Assembly (NCBI RefSeq): GCF_036241575.1
Contig: NZ_CP108455.1
Span: 6,617,001 to 6,681,000 of the forward strand
Direction of reading: 5' to 3'
DNA length: 64,000 bases
Source: Streptomyces sp. NBC_01267
GTDB taxonomy: Bacteria > Actinomycetota > Actinomycetes > Streptomycetales > Streptomycetaceae
The notes under the pieces were generated by a model, which was not told where the DNA came from, searched no databases, and was given only the letters and a program-made list of their open reading frames with translations. A program made the position numbers and the translations under genes. Below, piece by piece: positions 54,207-63,438 of the stretch. Within the stretch, counting starts at the first letter, position 1. The number at the start of each line of letters is the position of its first letter.

Positions 54207-54806
54207 GTGAACACACGAACTTGCGAGTGGTGCCCGAAGCAGCTCGGAGCGCGACACTCGCACCGAGCCCGCTTCTGCTCCACCCGTTGCCGTGTGGCTT
54301 CACACCGCGCGGACAAGAAGCGCACGTTCCCCAACGAACTCGTCAACCGCGACAGGTGGGTACGACGAGCCGCGGACAAACGCCCGTTGACGGTGGCCGG
54401 CATGGCTGCGTCTTCGACGGACGCGCGGACGTGGGGGACCTACAGGGACGCTGCTGCCTCGTCGGCTGGCGTCGGGCTGGGCTTCGTGCTCTCCGACGTC
54501 GACGACGTGGTCTGTATCGACCTAGACCATTGCCTTGAACAGCTCACGGGACGTCTGACTCCGTGGGCCGCAGCCATCGTGCGAGACGCAGGCACCACCT
54601 ACGTAGAGGTGTCTCCGTCCGGTGATGGGCTGCACATCTGGGGCCGTGCTGACGTCCGACAGGGACGCCGCATTCGACGCCCCGACGGTACGGCCGTGGA
54701 GATTTACGGGACCGGCCGCTACATCACGATGACGGGGCGCCGACATGGTTCTTCGCCGTCGATCCTCGCTGACCTTTCGGCGGTAGTGGCCAAGCTGACG
54801 GCATAG
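54207..54806 (+). CDS. Prim-pol-like DNA primase/polymerase domain protein with N-terminal zinc finger
   Basis: 199 residues. An N-terminal treble-clef motif CEWCPKQLG ... FCSTRC (5-29), then a domain with GVGLGFVLSDVDDVVCIDLDH carrying the Asp-x-Asp of bifunctional primase-polymerases, YVEVSPSGDGLHIWG, and IYGTGRYITMTG. That order matches N-terminal prim-pol domains of phage and plasmid primases, but here no helicase domain follows. GTG start at 54207 seven bases after a TAGGCT box suggests a leaderless message. Confidence 0.78.
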   Translation: MNTRTCEWCPKQLGARHSHRARFCSTRCRVASHRADKKRTFPNELVNRDRWVRRAADKRPLTVAGMAASSTDARTWGTYRDAAASSAGVGLGFVLSDVDDVVCIDLDHCLEQLTGRLTPWAAAIVRDAGTTYVEVSPSGDGLHIWGRADVRQGRRIRRPDGTAVEIYGTGRYITMTGRRHGSSPSILADLSAVVAKLTA

Positions 54807-54826
54807 CTCCCGGTATGGGGCGCCGC

Positions 54827-54979
54827 CTATCGGCTCGTCCACCACGCGACGGCAGATCCGGTTGCAGTAGTCACTAGCGTGATCAGCCACGCCGGAATCC
54901 TTTGGATGGTCAGATGCAGGCCCCCGCAGCGAAGTTCGAGCTGAGGTGGCCGACGGCGCTCTTCTGCTGTTCGGCTCAT
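54827..54979 (-). CDS. Small membrane protein, 50 aa
   Basis: Begins MSRTAEERRRPP. LRCGGLHLTIQRIPAWL is followed by one membrane helix and an AWWTSR end. Very similar short proteins occur in Streptomyces plasmids and phages as far as I recall. It is divergent from the terminase operon; TAAAAT seven bases before the ATG suggests leaderless expression, perhaps in the lysogen. Function unknown. Confidence 0.6.
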   Translation of the reverse strand: MSRTAEERRRPPQLELRCGGLHLTIQRIPAWLITLVTTATGSAVAWWTSR

Positions 54980-55072
54980 GCGCCCAATTTTATTTGTTAC
55001 CTGTGGGTAGGCATTTGGCTCCGCGTACCCAGTGCCAATTCTTGGGGTGAAGGGTTGCGGATAACTCGTGAA

Positions 55073-55092
55073 TTGAGCGCATGATGGCTCAA
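55073..55092. promoter_or_regulatory. Inverted repeat before the late operon
   Basis: TTGAGC (55073-55078) and GCTCAA (55087-55092), 8-base spacer, 50 bases upstream of the small terminase start. Candidate operator for late or lysogenic control. Confidence 0.35.
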
Positions 55093-55141
55093 ATGAGCGC
55101 GACAATGGGGCGGACGCGGCCTCAAACTGAAGGGAGTTCAT

Positions 55142-55606
55142 ATGGCTGGACGAGGCCCCGCGCCGAAAGACCCGTCTACGCGCCGTCGGCGCAACGCCTC
55201 CGAGCCGGAGACCGTGATCGTCCCCGACGACGAACTCCGCGGTCCGGAGCTCCCGGAGGGTGTGCTCGGCGTAAACACCAAGACCGGTGAACTCACCGAG
55301 TGGCACCCCATGACGCTGCTGTGGTGGAAGACCTGGCGCGAGAGCGCGCAGGCGCAGACGTTCACTGACACCGACTGGGCGTTCTTGATCGACACTGCCC
55401 TCATGCACCACTCGATGTGGGACAAGGGGCAATGGACGCTGGCCGCCGAAGTGCGCCTGAGAGCAGCCAAGTTCGGCGCCACGCCGGAGGACAGGGCCCG
55501 GCTGAAGCTCAAGGTCGACGAGCCCGTTACACGCCCGCAGGCGCCCGTACAGCGCTCCGGAGAAGTCACCGACATCAACGCCCGCAGAGCGAGGCTGACC
55601 GGCTAA
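55142..55606 (+). CDS. Terminase small subunit
   Basis: 154 residues. Starts MAGRGPAPKDPSTRRRRN, the basic N-terminus characteristic of actinophage P27-type small terminases, followed by helical segments (WWKTWRESAQAQTFTDTDW). It recognises the packaging site and recruits the large subunit, encoded 19 bases downstream. GAAGGGAG precedes the ATG. Confidence 0.83.
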   Translation: MAGRGPAPKDPSTRRRRNASEPETVIVPDDELRGPELPEGVLGVNTKTGELTEWHPMTLLWWKTWRESAQAQTFTDTDWAFLIDTALMHHSMWDKGQWTLAAEVRLRAAKFGATPEDRARLKLKVDEPVTRPQAPVQRSGEVTDINARRARLTG

Positions 55607-55625
55607 CTACAGAGAGGGGGCGCCG

Positions 55626-57335
55626 ATGCCGCACGTAACGGTTCGCGCCCCCGGACACGACCGCTCCCGCTCGCTGGGGTGGATGGCGGTCGCGTGGATG
55701 GAGTACTTCGTGGTTCACGGCCCTGGCGATGTCCAGGGCGAACCGGTGCGCCACGGGGACGAGTACACAGGCTTCGTCGTGGACTGCTACGCGGTCGACG
55801 ACAGGGAGGGGCGCCTCCTCTACGACTCCGCCTTCTTCAGCCGCCCGAAGGGCTGCGACAAGTCCGGCTTGGGTGCGCGACTTGGCCTCTTCGAAGCCTT
55901 CGGCCCCTGCCGCTTCGACGGCTGGGCAGAGGGCGGAGAGGTCTACCACGACCCGTGGGGGCTTGGCTTCGAGTACGTCTACGAGGCCGGCGAGCCAATG
56001 GGTCGTCCGGTCACTGTGCCGTACCTCCGGATCATGGCCACCGAAGAGGGTCAGACCGGGAATGTGTACGACACCATTTACTTCAACCTGACCGACGAGG
56101 CGTCGCTACTCAGCCGCATTCCGAACGTGGATCCCGGGCTGACGAAAATCAACCTTCCCGACGGCGGAGAAATCACTCCGTCAACGGCCTCGTCCTCGTC
56201 GAAAGACGGCGGCAAGGAAACGTGGGTCTGCTTCGATGAAACCCACCTCTACAACACCCCTGAACTTCGCCGCATGTACGCGACGGTGACGCGAAATCTG
56301 CGTAAGCGTAAGAAGATCGCGCAGACGTGGTATCTCGAAACGACCACGATGTTTGCCCCGGGGCAAGACTCCGTTGCAGAGCGCACCTACGAAGAGGCAA
56401 CAGCCATTTCGGAGGGCCGCAAGAAACGCGGGCGCGCGAGGCTGATGTACGACCACCGGTACGGCATCGTCAAGGATCTGAGAGACGAAGTCGAGCTACG
56501 GGCCGCCCTCCGTGACGCCTATGGCGACGCGATGGAGTGGATCGATGAAGACACGCTAGTTGACGACTTCTACGACCTCCGTAACGACAGCGCCGACGGC
56601 AAAAGGTACTTCCTCAACTCCCGTACCTCATCCTCTGATGCATGGATGGACCCCGACGCGTGGGCCCTATGCCGGCGCGCGGAGGAGATAGCCGCTGGCG
56701 AACTGGTCACGATGGGCTTTGACGGTTCCATCAACGACGACGCAACCGCCCTCGTCGCCTGTCGAGTGTCTGACGGCCACCTTCAGTTACTCGGCTGCTG
56801 GGAGAAGCCGGAAGGCCCGGAGGGTGAAGGTTGGCAAGTTGATCGCGAATCTGTCGACAGCGCCGTTGCCCGTGCCTTCGAGAAGTACGAGGTTTGCGGC
56901 TTCTACTGTGACCCGCCGAAGTGGCAGGACTACGTAGACAAGTGGACCGCAGAGCACGGTGAGGGCCTCCAGGTGAGCGCCACACAGGCTCGCCCACTGG
57001 AATGGTGGACGACACGCCCCACCGTCATGGAACACGCGCTAGACCGATTCGTGGAAGCCGTGGCGGACAAGGCACTCAGCTTCGCCGGCACCGACAAGGC
57101 AGAAGACGCCGAGCCTTATTCCAAGTTGGGTGTCACGCTCACTCGACACGTGCTGAACGCCAAGCGACGCCCGATGGGCCGCAATCACATCGGCATTGGC
57201 AAGGAACACCCGAAGTCGCCCAAGAAGATTGACGCCGCCATGAGCGCGACCCTCGCCTATGAGTGTCGCGCCGATGCCGTTGCAGCAGGAATCACCAAGC
57301 GCAAGAAGCGCTCGGGTCGTCTCGTAGCTTTCTAA
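55626..57335 (+). CDS. Terminase large subunit
   Basis: 569 residues. N-terminal ATPase with a P-loop at FSRPKGCDKSG (about 76-86), where the usual Gly before Lys-Ser is Asp. Walker B/catalytic Glu in WVCFDETH (about 200). C-terminal RNase H-like nuclease with Asp in MGFDGSIND (about 364) and FYCDPPKW (about 425). It drives DNA into the capsid and cuts it. First large gene of the rightward late operon. Confidence 0.92.
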   Translation: MPHVTVRAPGHDRSRSLGWMAVAWMEYFVVHGPGDVQGEPVRHGDEYTGFVVDCYAVDDREGRLLYDSAFFSRPKGCDKSGLGARLGLFEAFGPCRFDGWAEGGEVYHDPWGLGFEYVYEAGEPMGRPVTVPYLRIMATEEGQTGNVYDTIYFNLTDEASLLSRIPNVDPGLTKINLPDGGEITPSTASSSSKDGGKETWVCFDETHLYNTPELRRMYATVTRNLRKRKKIAQTWYLETTTMFAPGQDSVAERTYEEATAISEGRKKRGRARLMYDHRYGIVKDLRDEVELRAALRDAYGDAMEWIDEDTLVDDFYDLRNDSADGKRYFLNSRTSSSDAWMDPDAWALCRRAEEIAAGELVTMGFDGSINDDATALVACRVSDGHLQLLGCWEKPEGPEGEGWQVDRESVDSAVARAFEKYEVCGFYCDPPKWQDYVDKWTAEHGEGLQVSATQARPLEWWTTRPTVMEHALDRFVEAVADKALSFAGTDKAEDAEPYSKLGVTLTRHVLNAKRRPMGRNHIGIGKEHPKSPKKIDAAMSATLAYECRADAVAAGITKRKKRSGRLVAF

Positions 57336-57347
57336 GGAGGTCCGCAA

Positions 57348-58844
57348 GTGCCTGTTGACGCAACAAAGGTCGAATCTCCCGGATGGTGGCTGCAACGGCT
57401 CGGTAAGAAGATGCTCGATGAGCGTCAAGACCACCAGGACGCCGACGGCGAGATTATCCCAGGGCTCGACACCCTGACGCGCTACGCCGAAGGTAAGCCG
57501 CCGCTTCCTCACGTGCCGGGCATCGACCCGACGGAGGTCGCAGCGTGGATGAAGGACGCTCGAACCAACTGGGCTTCTCTCGTGCTGGATTCGACGACTG
57601 AGCGACTCGGAGTCGACGGCTTCCGCTTCGGCGGAACTGACGGAGCTGGAGACAGCGTCAAGGCCGACGACGACGCCAACCGCATCTGGCGTGAGAACCA
57701 CATGCGCGCAGACTCCGGGCTTGTCCACTACGGCGCCATATCTCAGCGCAGAGCCTTCGTGCTCATCGAGCGTGGACCCGACGGCCGACCGGTACTGACG
57801 CACGAGACGCCCCGACAGGTAGCTGTCGAGCACGAACAGGGGAGCCGCCGAAATCTGGCCGCCGGCCTCAAGCTATGGCGCGACGACTGGACTGGCGACA
57901 CTCGGGCAACGCTCTGGACGCCCACGGATATCTACGAGTTCGCGACCAAGTCGCAGGCGCCGGTATTTGCTGGGGACGCTGCGACGCTCCGCAGTTGGGA
58001 TGCCATGGCGCTTCCCAACAACACCGACGGACGGGCGCCGAACTTGCTTGGTGACGTCCCGCTTGTGCCGTTCGTCAACCGTCGCAACCGGCGACCGGAG
58101 GGGTTCGCGGAGCATGAGGACGTTCTGTCGATTCAGAACCGTATCAATCTCTCGCTGATCAATCTCGTCGCCGCAATGCGCTACGGAGCATTCCGGCAAA
58201 GGTACGCCGCTGGCCTGGAGGTCGACGAGGACCCCATTACCGGGAAAGCGATCCAGCCGTTCCAGCTGGACATCCGGAAACTCTGGACGACCGATAACCC
58301 CGAAGTGCGTTTTGGGGAATTCGCGGCAACTGATTTGGCGCCGTATGTGCGCGCTGTGACTGCTGCCGTGCAGGATCTCGCCGCGATCTCCCGGACACCC
58401 CCGCACTATCTAATTGGCGCAGTGGTGAATGTGAGTGGCGACGCTCTAAAGGCCGCGGAGACTGGTTTGGTGGCGAAGGTCAAGGATCGTCAGACCGAGC
58501 TTGGTGAAGGTTGGGAAGGCGTAATGCGCCTGGCTTTCCGCGTGTTGGGTGATGAGGAAAAGGCCAACGCATACGACCTGGAAACCGTCTGGCGAGATCC
58601 TGAGTCTCGCACGGTCTCCGAACTGGCTGACGCTGCTGTGAAGAAGCAAGCGGCCGGCGTCCCGTGGCGGCAGCGCATGGAGGACATGGGATATACCCCG
58701 ACGCAGATTGCCCGCATGGAGATCGACCGTGCGGCGGACGCGCTGAACGCCGACGTCGCGACGGACGCGCAGCCTACGCCGATCCCGATTCAGCGTGATT
58801 CGCGGACTGTGATCGGACGTGCTGATGTCACTGACGCCGCTTGA
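57348..58844 (+). CDS. Portal protein
   Basis: 498 residues of the SPP1 gp6-like type: NRINLSLINLVAAMRYGAFRQRYA and a C-terminal helical region with AAISRTPPHYLIG and GWEGVMRLAFRVLG. Twelve copies form the DNA entry ring. GTG at 57348 has AAGGAGG. The 3' end overlaps the next gene. Confidence 0.92.
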   Translation: MPVDATKVESPGWWLQRLGKKMLDERQDHQDADGEIIPGLDTLTRYAEGKPPLPHVPGIDPTEVAAWMKDARTNWASLVLDSTTERLGVDGFRFGGTDGAGDSVKADDDANRIWRENHMRADSGLVHYGAISQRRAFVLIERGPDGRPVLTHETPRQVAVEHEQGSRRNLAAGLKLWRDDWTGDTRATLWTPTDIYEFATKSQAPVFAGDAATLRSWDAMALPNNTDGRAPNLLGDVPLVPFVNRRNRRPEGFAEHEDVLSIQNRINLSLINLVAAMRYGAFRQRYAAGLEVDEDPITGKAIQPFQLDIRKLWTTDNPEVRFGEFAATDLAPYVRAVTAAVQDLAAISRTPPHYLIGAVVNVSGDALKAAETGLVAKVKDRQTELGEGWEGVMRLAFRVLGDEEKANAYDLETVWRDPESRTVSELADAAVKKQAAGVPWRQRMEDMGYTPTQIARMEIDRAADALNADVATDAQPTPIPIQRDSRTVIGRADVTDAA

Positions 58845-59634
58845 TCGCAAGTACGGGCGGGTTATCAGCGGCATTTGGACGACTGTTCTTGGCCGCACTG
58901 CTCGCACGTGGACCGGGCTTGGCTCATACCGTGACGCCGACATCACGCGATTCCAGAAGACGGCGTTGCCGATTCTGCTTGCCGGTCAGCGAAACATCGC
59001 CTCTCTGACGGCTACGTACCTTGAGCAGCTGTACAAAGACATCTCAGACGAACGGTCTCGCGTAAATCTCGACTTCGACAAGGTGACCGGACGTGCGCTT
59101 CGCGACGTCGACCCCGAAGAGGTCTATGCGCGGCCGTTCCATGATGTCTGGTACGCGCTGTCCCAGGGTGAGCCGCTGGACGTCGCCACCGAGCGCGGAG
59201 GCAACCGCCTGGAGATCCTGGCGAAAACCGATCTGCAACTAACTCGCACGCACACGGTGCGGGAAGTGGCCGACGAACAGCCAGGCGTCGAGTACACGAT
59301 TCGTGAGCTACAGGGCGAATACAACTGTGCCTTGTGTTTGATCGCGTCGACACAGCGCTACCACAAGAAAGATCTTGCCCCGATCCACCCGGGCTGCGAT
59401 TGCCTGGTGAAGACCGTCAAGGCCGACTACGACCCCGGCCAGGTCATCGACGAGGAGAAGCTCGACGCGATCCATAACGCCGTGGAAGCGGCACTGGGAA
59501 CCTTCGACCGCGGAGGCCGAGCAGTCGACTACCGCAAGATCATCGTTTCGCACGACCACGGGGAAATTGGCCCTGTGCTCGGGTACCGGGGGCAGCGCTT
59601 CACTGGCCCTGACGACGTCAACCTTCCGACCTGA
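58825..59634 (+). CDS. Minor capsid / MuF-like head morphogenesis protein
   Basis: 269 residues. The C-terminal half holds YNCALCLIASTQRYHKKD and HPGCDCLV, the Cys/His pattern of phage MuF domains. The start overlaps the portal 3' end, the usual position for this protein, which is packaged into the head. Confidence 0.85.
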   Translation: MSLTPLDRKYGRVISGIWTTVLGRTARTWTGLGSYRDADITRFQKTALPILLAGQRNIASLTATYLEQLYKDISDERSRVNLDFDKVTGRALRDVDPEEVYARPFHDVWYALSQGEPLDVATERGGNRLEILAKTDLQLTRTHTVREVADEQPGVEYTIRELQGEYNCALCLIASTQRYHKKDLAPIHPGCDCLVKTVKADYDPGQVIDEEKLDAIHNAVEAALGTFDRGGRAVDYRKIIVSHDHGEIGPVLGYRGQRFTGPDDVNLPT

Positions 59635-59675
59635 CGCCCGCCATGGGCTGACGACTCCCGACAGGGGAACACTGC

Positions 59676-60221
59676 ATGCCTGACGAGATCACCACGCCTG
59701 CCGTCAACGAGCACGGCTACCCGGACGCCACTCCCGTAACCGAGATGGCCGCGGAGCATCAGGCGGCGTACTGGAAGTATCAGAGCCGGAAGCACGAGCA
59801 GCGCGCTTCACAGGCTCCGGATGCTGCGGAACTGGAGCAACTCCGCGCGGCTGCTGCTGAGCTGACGGCTCACAAGGCCGGACAGCTTTCCGACGCTGAG
59901 CGTCTCCAGGCTGAGAAGGCGGCAGAGACCGACAAGCGCACGGCCGCGGAACGTGAGCGGGACGAAGCGCGTGCCGAAGCTCTGCGACTGCGCGTAGCCG
60001 CTGAGAAGGCGCTGACTCCCGCGCAAGCTGACCGACTCAGGGGTAGCACTCGGGAGGAGCTGGAGGCCGACGCCGATGAGCTGCTGTCTCTGTTTCCCGC
60101 GTCGAGCATGAGCCCCGCCCCTGTCGCCCGAGCTGGCGGACCGCGTGGCGTCGACGTCGGAGCGTCTGCCAGCACTGCCAGCGGAGCCGAGAGGTACCGC
60201 GCCAAGCACGGCAAGAACTGA
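59676..60221 (+). CDS. Capsid scaffolding protein
   Basis: 181 residues, Ala/Glu/Lys/Arg-rich, with a long predicted coiled coil (about 45-125), no Cys, and a basic C-terminus ERYRAKHGKN. Position just before the decoration and capsid genes and composition are those of scaffolds that direct shell assembly. Confidence 0.85.
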   Translation: MPDEITTPAVNEHGYPDATPVTEMAAEHQAAYWKYQSRKHEQRASQAPDAAELEQLRAAAAELTAHKAGQLSDAERLQAEKAAETDKRTAAERERDEARAEALRLRVAAEKALTPAQADRLRGSTREELEADADELLSLFPASSMSPAPVARAGGPRGVDVGASASTASGAERYRAKHGKN

Positions 60222-60243
60222 TCACCAACTCTATGGAGGAACC

Positions 60244-60639
60244 ATGGACCTCAGCCTCAAGACTGAGTCGTTCACGCAGGACCGTCGAGACTGGCTGGGG
60301 TCCGCCCACGGCACCGACGCCCCCGTCTCGGCAACCCTGGACGTTTCGAAGTTCACCGCCGGCACCCACTACCCGGACGGCTACATCAAGAGCGGCGTCC
60401 CGCTGGGGAAGATCACCGCGACCGGGCTCTACGGCCCCTACGACGACGCCGCGAGTGATGGTCGTCAGACCCTCGTGGGCTTCCTCTTCACCGCGCAGGA
60501 CGTCAATGCGCGGCGCGTCGCTTCGACGAAGGTCGTCGGCTCGATGCTCGTCCACTGCTTCATCCGCGAGGCGAAGCTCCCCGTCGCCGTCGACGCTGCC
60601 GGGAAGATCGACGTCGCCGGCCGCATCATCTTCGTCTGA
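60244..60639 (+). CDS. Head decoration protein (lambda gpD-like)
   Basis: 131 residues, beta-rich, ending in VDAAGKIDVAGRIIFV. It has the DGYIKSGVPLGKIT pattern seen in head-stabilising proteins that cap capsid three-folds. GGAGGAACC precedes the ATG. It sits directly before the major capsid gene, as in lambda. Confidence 0.85.
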   Translation: MDLSLKTESFTQDRRDWLGSAHGTDAPVSATLDVSKFTAGTHYPDGYIKSGVPLGKITATGLYGPYDDAASDGRQTLVGFLFTAQDVNARRVASTKVVGSMLVHCFIREAKLPVAVDAAGKIDVAGRIIFV

Positions 60640-60652
60640 GAGGTAGTACAGA

Positions 60653-61675
60653 ATGCAGCTCATCACCGAGTACGCGACCCCCGCGGAACTCACGGGTTAC
60701 GCCCGTGAGGCACTCCGGGACAGGGAAGAGAACCAGTTCAGTCTGAACCGTTGGCTGCCGAACCACACGGTCAACGACCTTTCGTTCCGGTTCAACCGTG
60801 GTGGTGGTGGTCTCGTTGAGGCGGCTGTCTACCGCGCCTACGACGCTGAGTCGGACATCGGTAGCCGGTCTGGTGGCGCCCGCGTGAGCGGCGAACTGCC
60901 TGCCATCAGCCGGAAGATGCCGGTAGGCGAGTACGAGCAGATCCGCATGCGCAACGTCGACTCTCAGAACGCTGAGATCCGCGACGCCATGGAATCCGAC
61001 GCCGTCAAGCTTGTCAGTGCCATCGCGGCCCGAACCGAGCTGGCTCGTGGCGAGGCGCTGTTCACTGGCGCTGTTCACCTGAACGAGAACAACGTTCAGG
61101 CGTCGGTCGACTTCGGCCGCAACGCCTCGCACACCGTCACTGCTACGAAGGTGTGGAGCGATCCGACCGCCAAGGCGTTTGACGACCTTCAGGCATGGCT
61201 GGAGACCTACAACGCCACCAACGGCGTGATGCCCACCACGACGCTGATGTCCCGCAAGGTCTACAACGCCATGCGGACCAACCCCCAGATGATCGCGCTT
61301 GCGTTCGCTGGGCAGAACGGTGCACCCGGCATCCTGACACGGGACATGCTGAACACCACGCTCGGGCAGTACGACATTCCGCCCGTCGAGATCTACGACG
61401 CACAAGTGTCTGTTGCTGGCGTGGCGACCCGCATCACTCCCGCGAACGGTCTGGCATTCCTTCCCGCGCAGGGTCCCAGTGCCGGTCAGACCCTGTGGGG
61501 CGTCCCGGTCGAGGCGAACGACCCGCGGTACGGCCTGGCCGGTGACGGCGCTGGGGTGGCGGTTGGCGGCTACAAGAGCGAGGACCCACAGACCGTGTGG
61601 ACCCGTGCGACGGCCATCGTCCTCCCGGTCGTGGCGGCTCCTGACCTGACGTTCGCGGCCACTGTGCTCGCCTGA
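60653..61675 (+). CDS. Major capsid protein, lambda gpE family
   Basis: 340 residues. N-terminal NRWLPNHTVNDLSFRF, the spine-helix region EIRDAMESDAVKLVSAI and C-terminal LWGVPVEANDPRYG, typical of the Phage_cap_E branch of the HK97 fold. Most abundant virion protein; the gene follows the scaffold and decoration genes. Confidence 0.9.
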   Translation: MQLITEYATPAELTGYAREALRDREENQFSLNRWLPNHTVNDLSFRFNRGGGGLVEAAVYRAYDAESDIGSRSGGARVSGELPAISRKMPVGEYEQIRMRNVDSQNAEIRDAMESDAVKLVSAIAARTELARGEALFTGAVHLNENNVQASVDFGRNASHTVTATKVWSDPTAKAFDDLQAWLETYNATNGVMPTTTLMSRKVYNAMRTNPQMIALAFAGQNGAPGILTRDMLNTTLGQYDIPPVEIYDAQVSVAGVATRITPANGLAFLPAQGPSAGQTLWGVPVEANDPRYGLAGDGAGVAVGGYKSEDPQTVWTRATAIVLPVVAAPDLTFAATVLA

Positions 61676-61707
61676 TCACGTAAGACACTCACGGAAAGGG
61701 CCGAACT

Positions 61708-61950
61708 GTGGCCAAGCTACGAGCCCATGTCCATGTGAAGGACAGCGCGGGCCAGATCCACGTGTTCGGCCCTGACGACGAGGTGCCCGAGTGGGCACAG
61801 GGCGAGATCACACACCCGATGGCGTGGGAGGGTGGCGAGCTGCCTACCGTAAGGCGCCTTACGGACCCCGACCCCGCCAAGAAGGCTCCCGCGAAGCGCG
61901 CGGCTCCACGCCGGAAGGCGGTGGGCGATGGCGCTGCTGGTGCAGAGTGA
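61708..61950 (+). CDS. Hypothetical head protein, 80 aa
   Basis: GTG start. A short beta-type N-terminus (AHVHVKDSAGQIHVFGPDDEV) and a Lys/Ala-rich tail (PAKKAPAKRAAPRRK). Small proteins like this lie between capsid and connector genes in many actinophages. It overlaps the next gene by 23 bases. Role unknown. Confidence 0.7.
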   Translation: MAKLRAHVHVKDSAGQIHVFGPDDEVPEWAQGEITHPMAWEGGELPTVRRLTDPDPAKKAPAKRAAPRRKAVGDGAAGAE

Positions 61951-62314
61951 GTTGGAGGCGCTGACGGGCCGCGCCTACACCGTCGATCAGTTCGCGGTCA
62001 TCGACCTGATGACCACAGACACCATCGCGGGTGAAGTGGGGGGCCGACTGACAGACCCCCCGCAGCCCGGAGTGAAGACGATCGCGCTGTCGCTGGCCTC
62101 CCGAGTGCTCACCAACGCGGGGGGCGTCAGCTCCGAGCAAGCAGGCGGAATGCTGATCAGCTACTTCGCCGGACAGATCGGCAAGGCTCTGTCGGACGAC
62201 GAGCGTAGACGCCTGAGACGGGCCGTAGGGCTGGCTTCTGGCGCCTCTTCGCTGAACATCGCGCCGCAGGACACTTGCGATGGCCTGGAGCGCTGGGGGG
62301 CCGTATGGGGCTGA
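61928..62314 (+). CDS. Head-tail connector protein (HK97 gp6-like)
   Basis: 128 residues, mostly helical, with ELEALTGRAYTVDQFAVIDLM and a Gly/Ser-rich C-terminus. Size, helicity and position after the capsid gene suggest the adaptor that binds the portal. Confidence 0.72.
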   Translation: MALLVQSELEALTGRAYTVDQFAVIDLMTTDTIAGEVGGRLTDPPQPGVKTIALSLASRVLTNAGGVSSEQAGGMLISYFAGQIGKALSDDERRRLRRAVGLASGASSLNIAPQDTCDGLERWGAVWG

Positions 62315-62658
62315 TCTCCGACCTCATGTCACAGACGTGGCAGATCGAGCGGGCCGGCGAACCTACACGGGACTCCACCGGCACCTACGTGCCCGGTCCA
62401 CTGACGTACATCACGGTGACGCGCTGCGCAGTGATGAGCCCCTATGGCGTCACGGTCGGCTCGTCCTCCGAGGTGCACGACGCGTCGGACACCGTCACCA
62501 CTCGGCGGGTGTTCGCCGCTCCGCTCGGCACTGACGTTCGCTCGGGCGACCGCATCACGCGCGACGGTGAGAAGTGGGACGTGATTGGTACCCCGCTCAT
62601 CCTCCCGCTGACGTCACTGGCACGCGTGGAGGCGGCTCTGAAGGAGGTGACCGGCTGA
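62305..62658 (+). CDS. Head-tail joining / stopper protein
   Basis: 117 residues, beta-barrel-like: WQIERAGEPTRDSTGTYVPG, then SGDRITRDGEKWDVIGTPL, a pattern of phage head-tail joining proteins (Phage_H_T_join). Overlaps both neighbours by a few bases. Confidence 0.75.
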   Translation: MGLISDLMSQTWQIERAGEPTRDSTGTYVPGPLTYITVTRCAVMSPYGVTVGSSSEVHDASDTVTTRRVFAAPLGTDVRSGDRITRDGEKWDVIGTPLILPLTSLARVEAALKEVTG

Positions 62659-63017
62659 TGGCGTATCGATCCCGCTATACCGGTCGATACTCCGGCATCG
62701 GCAAGATGCTGACGAGGCCCTGGCTACAGGCTCCGTGCCTCGTAGCCGCCGGAAAGATCATGGCAGAGGCACAGACCGTATCCCCGACGGGAGACCCCGA
62801 AGAGGATCGGCACCCTGGGATGTACCGCGCGTCGTTCGAGGTACTGCCGATCTATAAGAACGTTCCGTTCAGGGGCAAGCCCCGGCAGCGTGGCAGCGCC
62901 AGAGTGATCAACCGTGCTCCCCATGCCTGGCGCGTGGAGCACGGAGATGGGCGTGTTCCGCGGTACGCCCCACTTCAGAAGGCGATCGACGCTGCGAAGG
63001 CGTCGCACAGTGGCTGA
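62658..63017 (+). CDS. Tail completion protein, HK97 gp10-like
   Basis: 119 residues. AARVINRAPHAWRVEHGDG-like segment (ARVINRAPHAWRVEHG) matches the region before the C-terminus of gp10-type proteins, followed by a helix (LQKAIDAAKAS). Start overlaps the previous stop by one base. Confidence 0.72.
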   Translation: MAYRSRYTGRYSGIGKMLTRPWLQAPCLVAAGKIMAEAQTVSPTGDPEEDRHPGMYRASFEVLPIYKNVPFRGKPRQRGSARVINRAPHAWRVEHGDGRVPRYAPLQKAIDAAKASHSG

Positions 63018-63375
63018 CATCGAAGCGGTTCTAGCCCCTTGGGCGGAAGCAACCTTCGGCGCGTTCGGCTGTGCTGAAACTCCCGCCGACCTGGAGCAGC
63101 GTCTACCCGTCATCCGCGTGGAGCGGCTCGGCGGCAGCGACGACAGATTCACGCGGCGCCCGACCGTGGCGGTCGACGTGTTCGCGGCCACGGCCGACGA
63201 GGCGCGATCACTGGCCGACTGCGTAAGGGATGCGCTCGTGTTCCTCACTGGTCCCGTGAACGGCGCGGTTATCCGCTCCGTCCGCTGTGATGCCGGACCG
63301 TCCCGCCAGCCGTGGGCCAACGAGGCCATCCACCGGCGTGGCGCCACGTACACCGTGAGCCTCCGGGACGCATAG
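63010..63375 (+). CDS. Tail terminator-like protein
   Basis: 121 residues from GTG at 63010. Alpha/beta layout with VAVDVFAATADEARSLADCVRDAL and a final beta strand AIHRRGATYTVSLRDA, similar to tail terminator proteins that cap the tail tube. Sits between gp10-like and major tail genes, the expected place. Confidence 0.7.
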   Translation: MADIEAVLAPWAEATFGAFGCAETPADLEQRLPVIRVERLGGSDDRFTRRPTVAVDVFAATADEARSLADCVRDALVFLTGPVNGAVIRSVRCDAGPSRQPWANEAIHRRGATYTVSLRDA

Positions 63376-63438
63376 CCACCTGACCACTCATCCGCGTGAA
63401 TCGAATTGCGCGGAACTTTCGCATGCCTTGGAGGCATC

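Noticed and set aside
54902..55084. Plus-strand 60-codon frame
   Set aside because: It lacks a ribosome site and is antisense to the better supported 50-residue membrane protein.
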